A stretch of DNA of 64,000 nucleotides from Streptomyces xylophagus (lineage in GTDB: Bacteria > Actinomycetota > Actinomycetes > Streptomycetales > Streptomycetaceae): assembly GCF_000716435.1 (NCBI RefSeq), contig NZ_JNWO01000013.1, forward strand, positions 124,001 to 188,000. Reading direction: 5' to 3'. A model generated the notes under the pieces. The model made no database searches, had not been told where the DNA came from, and saw only the letters and a list, made by a program, of their open reading frames with translations. A program made the position numbers and the translations under genes. Below, in pieces: positions 35,467 to 44,924 of the stretch. Numbering within the stretch: position 1 is the first letter of the stretch; every line of letters begins with the position of its first letter.

Positions 35467-35484
35467 TGTGACGAATTGCTCACA
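35467..35484. promoter_or_regulatory. Operator-like dyad TGTGA-N8-TCACA
   Basis: TGTGACGAATTGCTCACA lies 18 bases upstream of the 69-residue gene in the 109-base divergent gap with the XRE regulator. Its central AATT and five-base arms suit binding by that regulator. Confidence 0.5.
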
Positions 35485-35558
35485 CAGTGGCGCGGAATCT
35501 CGTACCGTGACAGTGCTTTGGGTTGCACCCGGGAACTGGCAAAAGGCGGTGGTGAGTT

Positions 35559-36410
35559 GTGCCCCCACGCAAGGACACCGACGCGTCGGCGAATGTCCCT
35601 TCCTTCTATGGCGCCGAGTTGCGCTTCAAAAGGGAACAAGCCGGCCTCACGCTCGAACAGTTGGCGGAGGGAAGCTATCGCGGCGTCCCGTTTCTGAGCC
35701 TCATCGAGCGGGGTGAACGGCGGATGCCCTTGGATCTCGCCCAGCACGTCGACAAGAAGCTCGGCACGGACGGCTTTTTCGAGCGGCGTTGTGAAGACGC
35801 GAGGAAGGCGAAGCAGTCGGGGCATGCGGAGTACTTCGCGGATGTCGCCGAGATGGAGAAGCATGCGGCAACGATCGAGGAATGGGCGCCGATGCTGGTG
35901 CCTGGACTCCTTCAAACGGCGCCGTATGCGCGGGCGATCGTTCGCGCGGCAATGCCCCGGGCCTTCGACGCGGAGGTCGAGGAGTTGGTGTCCGCCCGGA
36001 TGAAACGGGCGGAGTTGTTCGACTCGGAGGCCCCGCCGAAGTTCTGGGCGATCGTCGACGAGTCGCTGATCCACCGCCGGGTGCTGCCCAACGAACAGAT
36101 GGCAGAACTGCTCGACCACATCGCGCAGATGGTCAGGGAGACGCGCTCCATTTTGCAGCTCGTTCCGGAAACCGCCTCCGCCCACGCGTTCATGATGGGC
36201 ATGGCCAAGTTCATGACGTTCGTGGACGCGCCTCCACTCGTGTACGTCGAGAGCCTTCACAGCGGCCAGTTGATCGACTATCCGGCGCTCGTGATGGACT
36301 ACCGGGAGTCGTACGATCTGCTCAGGGCCGTCGCACTGTCGCCTGAGGCGTCCCTGTCGATGATCGAGACTGCGGCAGAGGACTATCGAAATGGCAAGCC
36401 ACGAGATTGA
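35559..36410 (+). CDS. XRE-family regulator with DUF5753
   Basis: 283 residues from a GTG. The N-terminal helix-turn-helix (about residues 18-75) includes FKREQAGLTLEQLAEGSYRG and SLIERGERRMP. The rest is the DUF5753 effector domain with the usual EEWAPMLVPGLLQTAPYARA motif and YVESLHSGQLID. These BldB/WhiJ-associated regulators control development or antibiotic genes together with a DUF397 protein, encoded immediately downstream with a 20-base overlap. Probably autoregulatory through the dyad at 35467. Confidence 0.93.
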   Translation: MPPRKDTDASANVPSFYGAELRFKREQAGLTLEQLAEGSYRGVPFLSLIERGERRMPLDLAQHVDKKLGTDGFFERRCEDARKAKQSGHAEYFADVAEMEKHAATIEEWAPMLVPGLLQTAPYARAIVRAAMPRAFDAEVEELVSARMKRAELFDSEAPPKFWAIVDESLIHRRVLPNEQMAELLDHIAQMVRETRSILQLVPETASAHAFMMGMAKFMTFVDAPPLVYVESLHSGQLIDYPALVMDYRESYDLLRAVALSPEASLSMIETAAEDYRNGKPRD

Positions 36411-36588
36411 CTTGAGCTCCGCGCTCTGGCGCAAGAGCAGCTACAGCAATGGCACTGGCGGTGACTGCGTCGAGGTCCGCGACGACCTCCCCGGCGTCGT
36501 CCCCGTCCGGGACTCCAAGGTCCCGCACGGTCCTGCGCTGCTCATCCCCGCTCTCGCCTGGGCGCCGTTCGTCCACTGGATCGGCTAA
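36391..36588 (+). CDS. DUF397 protein
   Basis: 65 residues with the family core ALWRKSSYSNGTGGDCVEV and VRDSKVPHGPALLI. DUF397 proteins are small partners of XRE-DUF5753 regulators (WhiJ/BldB-type systems) and are thought to modulate them. The ATG lies 20 bases inside the upstream regulator gene. Its stop overlaps the 3' end of the convergent hydrolase gene by four bases. Confidence 0.93.
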   Translation: MASHEIDLSSALWRKSSYSNGTGGDCVEVRDDLPGVVPVRDSKVPHGPALLIPALAWAPFVHWIG

Positions 36589-37526
36589 CTGAAGCCAGGA
36601 GCCGCAGCCGCCTCGGGGACCCGGACGTGCTGCGTGAGAAACAGCGCCGCACGTTCCAGCGCCCGGTCCGCCTCGTCGAGGACCCCCGCGAACGACTGGA
36701 ACACGTGCGGCACATCTGCGGTGATGTCCAGGATGACGTCCACTCCCGCTGCCGCCGCCCGCGCAGCCAGCCGCGTGGAGTCGTCCAGGAGGATCTCGTT
36801 GGTGCCCACCTGGATGAGCATCGGGGGGAAGCCGGCCAGGTCGGCGAGGACGGCCGGGCTGAGCAGGGGCTGGCGTGGGTCCTGCCCCGCGAGGTACATC
36901 GCTCCGGTGTGTTCCATGGACTCGCGGGTGAGGATCGGGTCGATGCCTTTCTTGGTGTCCATGCTCCTGCCCGTGCGGGTGGCGTCGAGGCCCGGGGAGA
37001 ACGTCACGACGGCCGCGGGCAGCGGGAGGCCCGCGTCGCGGGCGGCCAGGCAGGTCGTGATGGCGAGGCCGCCGCCGGCCGAGTCCCCGGCGAACACGAT
37101 GGCCGTAGGGTCCTGACCGCTGTCGAGGAGGGCACGGTAGGCGCTCAGCGTGTCCTCGATCGCGGCCGGGAACGGGTGCTCGGGAGCAAGCCGGTAGTCC
37201 ACCGAGTACGCCCCGAAGCCGGTCTTGGCGACGAGGTGTCCCGTCAGCGTCAGCGCGCTCTCGGGGGAGCCGTACACCCAGCCGCCACCGTGGAAGTAAA
37301 GGATCGTCCCGGCGCGTGGCCCGCTGCCGGGCGGCCCGTTGTCCGGCTCGACACGCAGTGCGGGGCGATCGCCGAGCGTTGTCCGCTCGGTGCGGATGCC
37401 GTCGGGCACGATCATCTGTGCCATCAGCGCCTCGAATCCAGCGCGGATCTCGTCGACCGACCGGGGGCCTTCGGGACGCGGCCGGCGCAGCAGCGCGTCG
37501 ATCTGGGCTCGCTGGTCCTTGCTCAT
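36585..37526 (-). CDS. Alpha/beta-hydrolase of the hormone-sensitive lipase family
   Basis: 313 residues from the ATG at 37526, behind GAGAACGAGG. It has the HSL oxyanion motif LYFHGGGWVYGSP, the nucleophile in VFAGDSAGGGLAITT and a late His in DVPHVFQSF. These enzymes cleave short-chain esters or lactones. It is divergent from a MarR regulator, with a palindrome between them, so it is probably controlled by that regulator and may act on a toxic ester. Confidence 0.92.
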   Translation of the reverse strand: MSKDQRAQIDALLRRPRPEGPRSVDEIRAGFEALMAQMIVPDGIRTERTTLGDRPALRVEPDNGPPGSGPRAGTILYFHGGGWVYGSPESALTLTGHLVAKTGFGAYSVDYRLAPEHPFPAAIEDTLSAYRALLDSGQDPTAIVFAGDSAGGGLAITTCLAARDAGLPLPAAVVTFSPGLDATRTGRSMDTKKGIDPILTRESMEHTGAMYLAGQDPRQPLLSPAVLADLAGFPPMLIQVGTNEILLDDSTRLAARAAAAGVDVILDITADVPHVFQSFAGVLDEADRALERAALFLTQHVRVPEAAAAPGFS

Positions 37527-37561
37527 CCTCGTTCTCCTGCCGTAAGTAACTTCCGCAGCAC

Positions 37562-37594
37562 TATATGCCTTGGCATGTAAGTAGACTGTATGCC
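37562..37594. promoter_or_regulatory. MarR operator candidate
   Basis: TATATGCC-TT-GGCATGTA (37562-37579, one mismatch between arms) plus a third half-site TATGCC at 37589-37594. A -10-like TAGACT at 37582-37587 sits between them, eight bases before the GTG chosen as marR start. Confidence 0.55.
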
Positions 37595-38071
37595 GTGACA
37601 TCCAAAGCGAGCGGTGCGACGGTCGACCTCCCGGGCTTCTTCTCCGACCTGGTCCGATGCGAGACGCGGCTGTACAACGCCCTCAACGACCGGCTCCGTG
37701 AGCGGCACGGGATCGTCACCTCGCAGTACGAGGCCCTGCGCTACCTGCGCGACCACCCTGGGTCCCGCGTGGCGGACCTCGCCGCCGAATTCGCGATCGG
37801 CATCGGGGCGACCAGCAAGACCGTCGACCGTCTGGAAAAGCAGGGCTGGGCCCTCCGGCAGCCGAATCCGTCCGATCGCCGGTCCTCGCTGCTGGCCCTG
37901 ACCGACGACGGCCGGCAGTTGGTCGACGCGGCAGAAGTGACCTTTGCCCAGAGGTTGGCCGAGCTGACCGCGGACGCGCTCAAGGCGTCCCAAATGACGG
38001 CCGCCGCGCAGGCCCTCTCGGAGCTGCGTTCCGCCCTGGAGCGCGACCAGATCGGCACGCCCACGGGCTGA
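37595..38071 (+). CDS. MarR-family transcriptional regulator
   Basis: 158 residues if translation begins at the GTG at 37595; the ATG at 37565 lies inside the palindrome and is less likely. The winged helix is clear: SQYEALRYLRDHPGSRVADL, then IGIGATSKTVDRLEKQGW and the wing PNPSDRRSSLLALT with its D-x-R. No ribosome site precedes the start and a TAGACT -10 ends seven bases upstream, so the message is probably leaderless. It likely represses itself and the divergent hydrolase. Confidence 0.9.
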   Translation: MTSKASGATVDLPGFFSDLVRCETRLYNALNDRLRERHGIVTSQYEALRYLRDHPGSRVADLAAEFAIGIGATSKTVDRLEKQGWALRQPNPSDRRSSLLALTDDGRQLVDAAEVTFAQRLAELTADALKASQMTAAAQALSELRSALERDQIGTPTG

Positions 38072-38154
38072 CGTCCACGGGCCGACGCCTCTTCGGGGTC
38101 CCGCAACCGGGTGCCGTAGGCCGGGAATCGGCGGGACTTCAGGGCTGGGAAACG

Positions 38155-38194
38155 CCCCGGGGCCGTGTCACCACGTGGTGACACGGCCCCGGGG
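38155..38194. terminator. 40-base perfect palindrome, bidirectional terminator
   Basis: CCCCGGGGCCGTGTCACCAC is followed directly by its exact complement (centre CACGTG). It lies in the 144-base gap between the convergent marR and RDD genes. It could also be a binding site. Confidence 0.75.
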
Positions 38195-38215
38195 AAAGTC
38201 CTGCTGCGGTCCTGG

Positions 38216-38791
38216 TTACTGCGTGCGGATCACGATCGAACCGCAGATCTTGTCGGCGAACGTCTGACGCTTCGCGTCCCACGCCGGCCACAGCCAGCCG
38301 AGGTAGCACGCGAGGCTGTCGAGGAAGTGGGCGAGGCGGCGGACAAACGCCATGCCGACGCCGAGGGGCTGGCCGTCGCTCTCGCGGACCAGGCGGATGC
38401 CCAGCGCCTTCTTGCCGACGGTCTGGCCGGTGCGGCCCTCGTTGATCAGCTGCCAGATGGCGAGGCCTATGAGAACGATGGCGCCGATGGCCAGCAGCAC
38501 ACCCTTGCCCTGGCTGACGATGACCAGGATGTACGGCACCAGGAAGACGAGTCCGTCGACCAGCGTGCCGAGGAAGCGCTGACCCCAGTTCGCGTACGGC
38601 GGGGTCGCGCCGTAACCGGCCTGCGGGTAACCGGGGTAGCCGGGCTGCTGCGGGTAGCCGTAGCCCTGCTGCGGCGGGACGCCCTGGGGGGCGCCCTGCG
38701 GGTAGCCGTAACCGGGCTGGCCCTGGGGCTGGCCGTAGCCCTGCTGGGGGTTCTGCGGCTGCCCGTACGGGTTGTTCGGGTCGTAACTCAT
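38216..38791 (-). CDS. RDD-family membrane protein
   Basis: 191 residues. The first 65 are a Pro/Gln/Gly/Tyr-rich disordered region with GYGQPQG-type repeats. The RDD domain follows (ANWGQRFLGTLVDGLVFLVP, with the R..D pair) and includes helices near 76-95, 97-115 and 150-172, and the typical GQTVGKKALGIRLV loop. RDD proteins are small membrane proteins, some linked to ion transport. Function here unknown; single gene. Confidence 0.9.
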   Translation of the reverse strand: MSYDPNNPYGQPQNPQQGYGQPQGQPGYGYPQGAPQGVPPQQGYGYPQQPGYPGYPQAGYGATPPYANWGQRFLGTLVDGLVFLVPYILVIVSQGKGVLLAIGAIVLIGLAIWQLINEGRTGQTVGKKALGIRLVRESDGQPLGVGMAFVRRLAHFLDSLACYLGWLWPAWDAKRQTFADKICGSIVIRTQ

Positions 38792-39034
38792 GCGGGATTT
38801 CCTCCGTCGGCAATGCGGGGACGATGCGGATTGCGCGGAGGTACGTCACAACATGAGCGGTTTGCCCCCCAACACCTACCGCAGTACTGCGGCGTTCATC
38901 GTTCTAGCCGCGGCTGGTTTTTGTCCAGCGGCATTCCATAGGTGTTGTGTAAGTGCAACATCAGTGATCATGGCGATACACCCGAGGTGTACCCGGATTG
39001 GAACCATGAGGGCGTCATCCGCGAGGATGGGTCC
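38792..39034. promoter_or_regulatory. Divergent RDD/folD promoter region with two dyads
   Basis: A perfect 14-base palindrome CCGCAGTACTGCGG (38879-38892) and a TGTTG-N8-CAACA dyad (38943-38960) lie upstream of folD. No ZTP-riboswitch motif is present here, unlike glyA. Confidence 0.4.
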
Positions 39035-39889
39035 ATGACCGCCCAGATTCTCGATGGCAAGGCCACCGCAGCCGCGATCAAGTCCGATCTGACCGCCCGC
39101 GTGGCGGCGCTGAAGGAGAAGGGCGTCACGCCCGGCCTCGGCACGATCCTGGTCGGGGACGACCCCGGCAGCCAGAAGTACGTCGCGGGCAAGCACCGGG
39201 ACTGCGCCCAGGTGGGCATCGCGTCCATCCAGCGCGAACTGCCCGCCACCGCCTCGCAGGAGGAGATCGAGGCGGTCGTACGCGAACTCAACGAGGACCC
39301 GGCCTGCACCGGTTACATCGTCCAACTGCCGCTCCCCAAGGGCATCGACGAGAACCGCATCCTGGAGCTGATGGACCCGGACAAGGACGCGGACGGGCTG
39401 CACCCGATGAACCTCGGCCGGCTCGTCCTCAACGAGCCCGCCCCGCTGCCCTGCACCCCGAACGGCGTCCTCACCCTCCTCCGTCGCTACGGCGTGGAGA
39501 TCAAGGGCGCCGAGGTCGTGGTCGTCGGCCGAGGTGTCACCATCGGCCGCCCGATGCCGCTCCTCCTCACCCGGCGCAGCGAGAACGCGACCGTGACCCA
39601 GTGCCACACGGGCACCCGCGACCTCTCCTCGCACCTCAAGCGCGCGGACATCATCGTCGCCGCCGCCGGTTCCGCCCACCTGATCCGGCCCGAGGACGTG
39701 AAGCCCGGCGCCGCCGTCCTCGACGTCGGTGTCTCGCGGAACGCCGACGGCAAGATCGTGGGCGACGTCCACCCGGGCGTCGCCGAGGTCGCCGGCTGGA
39801 TCTCCCCGAACCCCGGCGGAGTCGGCCCGATGACCCGCGCCCAGCTGCTCGTCAACGTGGTCGAGGCGGCGGAGCGCAGTGTCGCCTGA
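39035..39889 (+). CDS. folD: Methylene-tetrahydrofolate dehydrogenase/cyclohydrolase
   Basis: 284 residues from the ATG at 39035 ([14 protein letters not shown]). The bifunctional enzyme makes 10-formyl-THF for purine synthesis. Catalytic Lys and Tyr are in [12 protein letters not shown], the substrate loop in [13 protein letters not shown], the NADP fold in [13 protein letters not shown] and the C-terminal signature is [10 protein letters not shown]. The DUF3017 gene begins inside its 3' end. An in-frame start upstream at 38942 is in the dyad-containing control region. Confidence 0.97.
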   Translation: MTAQILDGKATAAAIKSDLTARVAALKEKGVTPGLGTILVGDDPGSQKYVAGKHRDCAQVGIASIQRELPATASQEEIEAVVRELNEDPACTGYIVQLPLPKGIDENRILELMDPDKDADGLHPMNLGRLVLNEPAPLPCTPNGVLTLLRRYGVEIKGAEVVVVGRGVTIGRPMPLLLTRRSENATVTQCHTGTRDLSSHLKRADIIVAAAGSAHLIRPEDVKPGAAVLDVGVSRNADGKIVGDVHPGVAEVAGWISPNPGGVGPMTRAQLLVNVVEAAERSVA

Positions 39890-40367
39890 CAACAACCCCG
39901 GTAAGACCGAGGACACGGACGACATCGAGGTCACGGACCCCGTCAGCGCCCCCGACGCCGACGGCACCCCGCGCCGCACCACCCGCCGCTTCCCCCTCTT
40001 CACCCGGGACACCGCCCGCCCCGAGGGCGGCGGCCGGGCCGCGTCCGGCGCCGCCCCGGCCCCGGCCCGCCAGTGGCCGATCCTCGCCGTCCTGGGCACG
40101 GTCGGCCTCGGCCTCCTCCTGACCGCCTTCGACGTCTTCCGCTACGGCACCCTGCTCATCGGCGCCGCCCTGCTGGCCGGAGCGGTGCTGCGCTGGGTGG
40201 TCCCGGACGTCGGCATGCTCGCCGTCCGCTCCCGCTTCACCGACATCGTCACCTACGCCGTCCTCGGCCTCGCGATCGTCCTGCTGGCGATGATGGCCCA
40301 GCCGAAGCCATGGCTGACGATCCCGTACCTCAAGGACACGCTGCACTACACGGTCAACAGCAACTAG
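39879..40367 (+). CDS. DUF3017 membrane protein
   Basis: 162 residues from a GTG overlapping folD by 11 bases. A polar, charged N-terminus of about 65 residues precedes three helices ([51 protein letters not shown]). DUF3017 typically sits directly after folD in actinobacteria, suggesting co-expression. Function unknown. Confidence 0.9.
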   Translation: MSPDNNPGKTEDTDDIEVTDPVSAPDADGTPRRTTRRFPLFTRDTARPEGGGRAASGAAPAPARQWPILAVLGTVGLGLLLTAFDVFRYGTLLIGAALLAGAVLRWVVPDVGMLAVRSRFTDIVTYAVLGLAIVLLAMMAQPKPWLTIPYLKDTLHYTVNSN

Positions 40368-40845
40368 CGCCGCACCAGGCAACGTTCGCCCTGCATGGCG
40401 TGACGGGCCGCCCGGGTCCCGGTCCTGGGCGGCTCACGGCCGGCAGGCTGTCATCGTTCCGGGAGGGGGCTCCTGGTGAGCGAACACCATGCTCCGTGGC
40501 AGTTGCTGATCCAAGTTGTAGTAGCCCCGCACCATACGGCCGACCGCGCCGCAGCGGTGAACGTCGTCCGGTGCCGAACCGGCTTTCCGTGCCCCGCAGT
40601 TCGTGACGCACGACGGCGGCCCGTCCTCTCCCCCGAGCAAGGACGCGCCGCCGTCTGTATTCAGGCTGCCGTGCTGTGCGGGTGCTGTTCAACGGCTGTC
40701 GGTGCGCTGTGGCAGGGAGGTGACCGTTTCGCTACGGGGCGCGCACCACATCACGATGACGGAACCGTTCCCCTTCCGGTGTCGTCATTTCGCTCGGAAC
40801 GGGCAAGTGGGGCGGGCGAGTGAGTAGGCGGGCGGTGGAGGAGCG
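40368..40845. other. 478-base intergenic region
   Basis: No convincing gene. A 115-codon frame from a GTG at 40476 has mixed third positions and no recognisable domain. The region probably holds the promoter of the HTH membrane protein at 40846; small dyads such as GGAAC-C-GTTCC near 40761 are visible. Otherwise nothing is seen. Confidence 0.4.
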
Positions 40846-41319
40846 ATGGGCGGCTGGCAGCCGCTGCCGGACGATCTGCCGGCGGAGGTACGGCACTTCG
40901 TGGAGCACCTGCGTCTCCTCAAGGACCGCACCGGACTGAGCCTGGTCGCCCTCGGCGCGCGCACCGCGTACAGCAAGTCCTCCTGGCACCGCTATCTCAA
41001 CGCCACCCAGCCCCCGCCCCGGCAGGCCGTCGTGGCCCTGTGCCGGGTCGCCGGTGTCGACCCCGAACGCATCGGTGTCCGCTGGGAGTTGGCGGTCCAG
41101 GCCTGGCCCCGCCCGGCGACGGTCCCGGAACGGGTGGACGGCGGGGAGGGCGGGGAGGAGTACCGGGACGATCCGACCCTGCCGTGGTGGGACACGCCGC
41201 CCGAGAAGGAGCAGGGGTCCGGGCCCGGTGGACGGCTGCTCCGGTACGCGTTGGTGCTGTTGCTTTTCCTGCTTCTCACGGCTGTCGTGGGAGTCGTGGC
41301 TCTTGCGGCGATGTATTGA
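40846..41319 (+). CDS. Membrane-anchored helix-turn-helix protein
   Basis: 157 residues after GGAGGAGC. Residues about 8-75 form an XRE-like helix-turn-helix (LSLVALGARTAYSKSSWHRYL), followed by a charged Pro-rich linker and one C-terminal membrane helix (YALVLLLFLLLTAVVGVVAL). Only about four residues would be outside, so it lacks a sensor domain. It is paralogous to the next gene (PLPDDLPAEVRHFVEHL aligns with ALPDELDPQVREFASQL). Probably a membrane-tethered DNA-binding regulator. Confidence 0.82.
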   Translation: MGGWQPLPDDLPAEVRHFVEHLRLLKDRTGLSLVALGARTAYSKSSWHRYLNATQPPPRQAVVALCRVAGVDPERIGVRWELAVQAWPRPATVPERVDGGEGGEEYRDDPTLPWWDTPPEKEQGSGPGGRLLRYALVLLLFLLLTAVVGVVALAAMY

Positions 41320-41457
41320 CAAGTTTGCGGATATGCAACGAAGACGACCAACAGCAGCGTTAGCGTGGGCAATTCAGGGCACAGGGCATCAAGGGTACGA
41401 GCGATGTGAGCGTGGGGGAGCAGTCAGTACGCAGCAGGGGGAATGAGGGGGGAAGCA

Positions 41458-42732
41458 ATGCCTCGTTGGAGGGCCTTGCCGGATGAACTCGATCCGCAGG
41501 TCAGGGAGTTCGCCAGCCAGCTGCGCAGGCTGGTGGACCGCAGCGGCCTGAGCATCGCGGCGGTGGCCGACCGCACGGGCTACAGCAAGACGTCCTGGGA
41601 CCGTTATCTCAACGGCCGGCTCCTCGCACCGAAGGGCGCCATCGTCGCCCTGGCCGAGGTCACCGGCACCAATCCCGTTCATCTGACCACGATGTGGGAG
41701 CTCGCCGAGCGCGCCTGGAGCCGCTCGGAGATGCGCCACGACATGACCATGGAGGCGATCCGGATCTCCCAGGCGCGTGCCGCGCTAGGGGAGTTCGGGG
41801 CGCCCCCGGCGAGCGCACCCGGCAGCGGAAAGGCGCAGACCGGCAAGACTGCTCGCAAGGGCGGCAGTGTCACCGCGACCCCGGGGATCGCCGGTCCGGC
41901 GGGCGTGTCCCCGACGGTGCCGCCGCAGCCGACGGCGCCCGACAGCGACGTACACGAAGGTGTCTCCAAGGTCGGCAACTCGTGGGGGATGGCCGGGTAT
42001 GCGGGCCCCGCGCAGTCCGGCGGCGGGGGCGGTTCCGCGGCGGTGTCGTCCGGGTCCGCGTCGGTCGGGGCCGGGCCGGAGTCGGCGCAGTCCGGCCGGC
42101 CGGGTCGTATACCGGAGGCGTCCGGCTCGTCCGGCTCGTCTGTGGCAGCCGGGTCCTTCGGTCCGTCCGGGTCGTTCGGGGAACCGCCGTCGGCGCCCCG
42201 AGCCGGGTCGCCCGGCGGTGGCGGTGGCGGTGCCAAGCGGCGGGTGCTGATGTTCGGTGCCGGGGTCGTCGGGGTGCTGGTGGTGATCGCGGCCGTGTTC
42301 CTGTTCACCCGCCCGGGCGGCGGGGACAAGAAGACCGGCGCCACGCACACCTCGGCCTCGCCGTCCATCAGCACGAACCCCGACCTGCCGGCCGGAGTGA
42401 AGTGCGTCGGCGCGGGCTGCACCGGCAAGGACGCCGAGGCCATGGGCTGCACCACGGACGCGGGCGCGGTGACGACGGCCAAGACGGCCACCGTCGGCAC
42501 GACCGTCGTCGAGGTCCGTTACAGCAAGACCTGCGGCGCCGCCTGGGGCCGTATCACCGCGGGGGTGCAGGGGGACTCCGTCCAGGTGAGCGCGGGCACG
42601 GTGAAAGAGGCCGACAGCATCACGGCGACCGGCGACAACATCGCGTACACCCCGATGGTGGCCGTGAAGGACGCGGGCGAGGCGAAGGCCTGCGTGACGC
42701 TGGCGTCGGGGCAGAAGGGGTGCACGACCTAG
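41458..42732 (+). CDS. Membrane-anchored HTH protein with DUF2690 domain
   Basis: 424 residues from the ATG at 41458 (GGGGGAAGCA upstream; aligns with the paralogue's start). An XRE-like helix-turn-helix at about 10-75 (IAAVADRTGYSKTSWDRYLN) is followed by a long Gly/Ser/Pro linker, one helix near 265-285 (VLMFGAGVVGVLVVIAAVFLF) and an extracellular DUF2690 domain with four Cys (VKCVGAGCTGKDAEAMGC; YSKTCGAAWGRI). Such proteins may transmit an outside signal to a DNA-binding domain. Located between the shorter paralogue and mdh. Confidence 0.88.
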   Translation: MPRWRALPDELDPQVREFASQLRRLVDRSGLSIAAVADRTGYSKTSWDRYLNGRLLAPKGAIVALAEVTGTNPVHLTTMWELAERAWSRSEMRHDMTMEAIRISQARAALGEFGAPPASAPGSGKAQTGKTARKGGSVTATPGIAGPAGVSPTVPPQPTAPDSDVHEGVSKVGNSWGMAGYAGPAQSGGGGGSAAVSSGSASVGAGPESAQSGRPGRIPEASGSSGSSVAAGSFGPSGSFGEPPSAPRAGSPGGGGGGAKRRVLMFGAGVVGVLVVIAAVFLFTRPGGGDKKTGATHTSASPSISTNPDLPAGVKCVGAGCTGKDAEAMGCTTDAGAVTTAKTATVGTTVVEVRYSKTCGAAWGRITAGVQGDSVQVSAGTVKEADSITATGDNIAYTPMVAVKDAGEAKACVTLASGQKGCTT

Positions 42733-42954
42733 GCCGTGCATGTGGGGATTCGGTGAACGGGGGAATGCCCGCTCCGGACCGGGGCAGGCGAAGCTCACCC
42801 CCACGGGAGTCCGGCTGACCCGGTACCCCCACGGCGGCCGTCCGGTGTTCCTCTCCCGAGCCGGACGGCCGCCTTTTCCGTGCCCCGGTCCTGACGCTGT
42901 GGGGTGGGCCACACGGACCCGGGAACCCGGGATCGCGGATGCGCGATAGCCTGA

Positions 42955-44040
<1,086 letters not shown>

Positions 44041-44084
44041 GCACCTCCTACGGGTAGTTGAGGGCTCGGTCACGAGCTTTCACG

Positions 44085-44118
44085 GGCCTCGCTCCGGTTT
44101 TCCTGCCGGAGCGGGGCC
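44085..44118. terminator. Hairpin between mdh and the convergent SIP gene
   Basis: GGCCTCGCTCCGG, eight bases including TTTTCC, CCGGAGCGGGGCC: 13 pairs with one G-U. It reaches the stop codon of the SIP gene. Confidence 0.75.
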
Positions 44119-44807
44119 TAATCCATGCCCCGCCTCCCCGGCGCCCAGAACGGCTTGGTCAGGACGGACCGCCGTTCCCACCCCAACTCCCCTACGAGGA
44201 CCTGCCGGACCTGCTGCACGGTGCGCGCCTCCCCGGCGACGTACGCGATGCCGCCCGCAGCCGGCGCGAGCTGCCGAACCGCGTCCGGGAGCGAAGTCCC
44301 GCCCCTGGTCAGCCAGTTGAGGCGGTCGGAGTGGGCCACCGGGAGTCGGTCCTCGTCCTTCTCCGTCTCCACGCAACCGGAGATCCGCGCCCCCTCGGGC
44401 AGCGCGCCCAGCATCGCGCCGAAGGCGACGGACGCCGTCTCCTCGCCGACGAAGACGTGGTGGGCGGCGTCGGGTCGGAGCGTGAAGGCGCCCTCGGGCT
44501 TGCGCAGCCGCACCTGGTCGCCGACGCCGACGCTCTTCCCCCACTGCGCCCCGGGTCCCCCCTCGGAGTGGTCCAGCACGCACAACTCGACGGCACCGGA
44601 CGGATCGTGGCGCCACACGGAGTACGTCCGCAGGGTCAGGCCGCTCACCAGCACGCGTACCTGCTGACCGGGTCGGACGTCGAGTCCGGCGAGGCCGTCG
44701 CCCTCGATGCGCAGCCGGCGCATACGGGCGGTGATCGGTTCGGCGGCGGTGACGACGGCGCGGAGTGTCACGAGGTCGAGGACGGGATTCAGGAGGGCGG
44801 TGGGCAC
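44118..44807 (-). CDS. Siderophore-interacting flavoprotein
   Basis: 229 residues from a GTG six bases after GAGGAG. The FAD-binding motif R-x-Y-S (LTLRTYSVWRHDP), the HVFVGEETASVAFGAML pocket and the C-terminal YVAGEARTVQQVRQVL fit the SIP/ViuB family. These enzymes use FAD and NAD(P)H to reduce ferric siderophores in the cytoplasm. No siderophore cluster is adjacent. Two 18-base direct repeats in front of it may be its operators. Confidence 0.9.
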   Translation of the reverse strand: MPTALLNPVLDLVTLRAVVTAAEPITARMRRLRIEGDGLAGLDVRPGQQVRVLVSGLTLRTYSVWRHDPSGAVELCVLDHSEGGPGAQWGKSVGVGDQVRLRKPEGAFTLRPDAAHHVFVGEETASVAFGAMLGALPEGARISGCVETEKDEDRLPVAHSDRLNWLTRGGTSLPDAVRQLAPAAGGIAYVAGEARTVQQVRQVLVGELGWERRSVLTKPFWAPGRRGMD

Positions 44808-44862
44808 GGGTGGCTCCTCAACTGGGGTGCATGCGTGGGGAGTTGATGCTCAGGGGTGAGAT

Positions 44863-44906
44863 GGACGCGATAGTACGCGTTCTTCGCCGGACGCGATAGT
44901 ACGTGT
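44863..44906. promoter_or_regulatory. Two 18-bp direct repeats upstream of the SIP gene
   Basis: GGACGCGATAGTACGCGT (44863-44880) and GGACGCGATAGTACGTGT (44889-44906), 26 bases apart. Each contains TACTAT on the minus strand, a fit to TANNNT, so they may be promoter or operator. The sequence is unlike the iron box of DmdR/IdeR. Confidence 0.5.
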
Positions 44907-44924
44907 GGCGGTGCGGTCGAGGTG

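Noticed and set aside
38942..39034. Upstream start for folD
   Set aside because: The added residues are Cys/His-rich and unlike FolD; the region holds dyads of the promoter.
40476..40823. 115-codon frame in the gap after DUF3017
   Set aside because: Mixed third positions and Cys-rich sequence without a domain; starts without a ribosome site. Kept only as intergenic.
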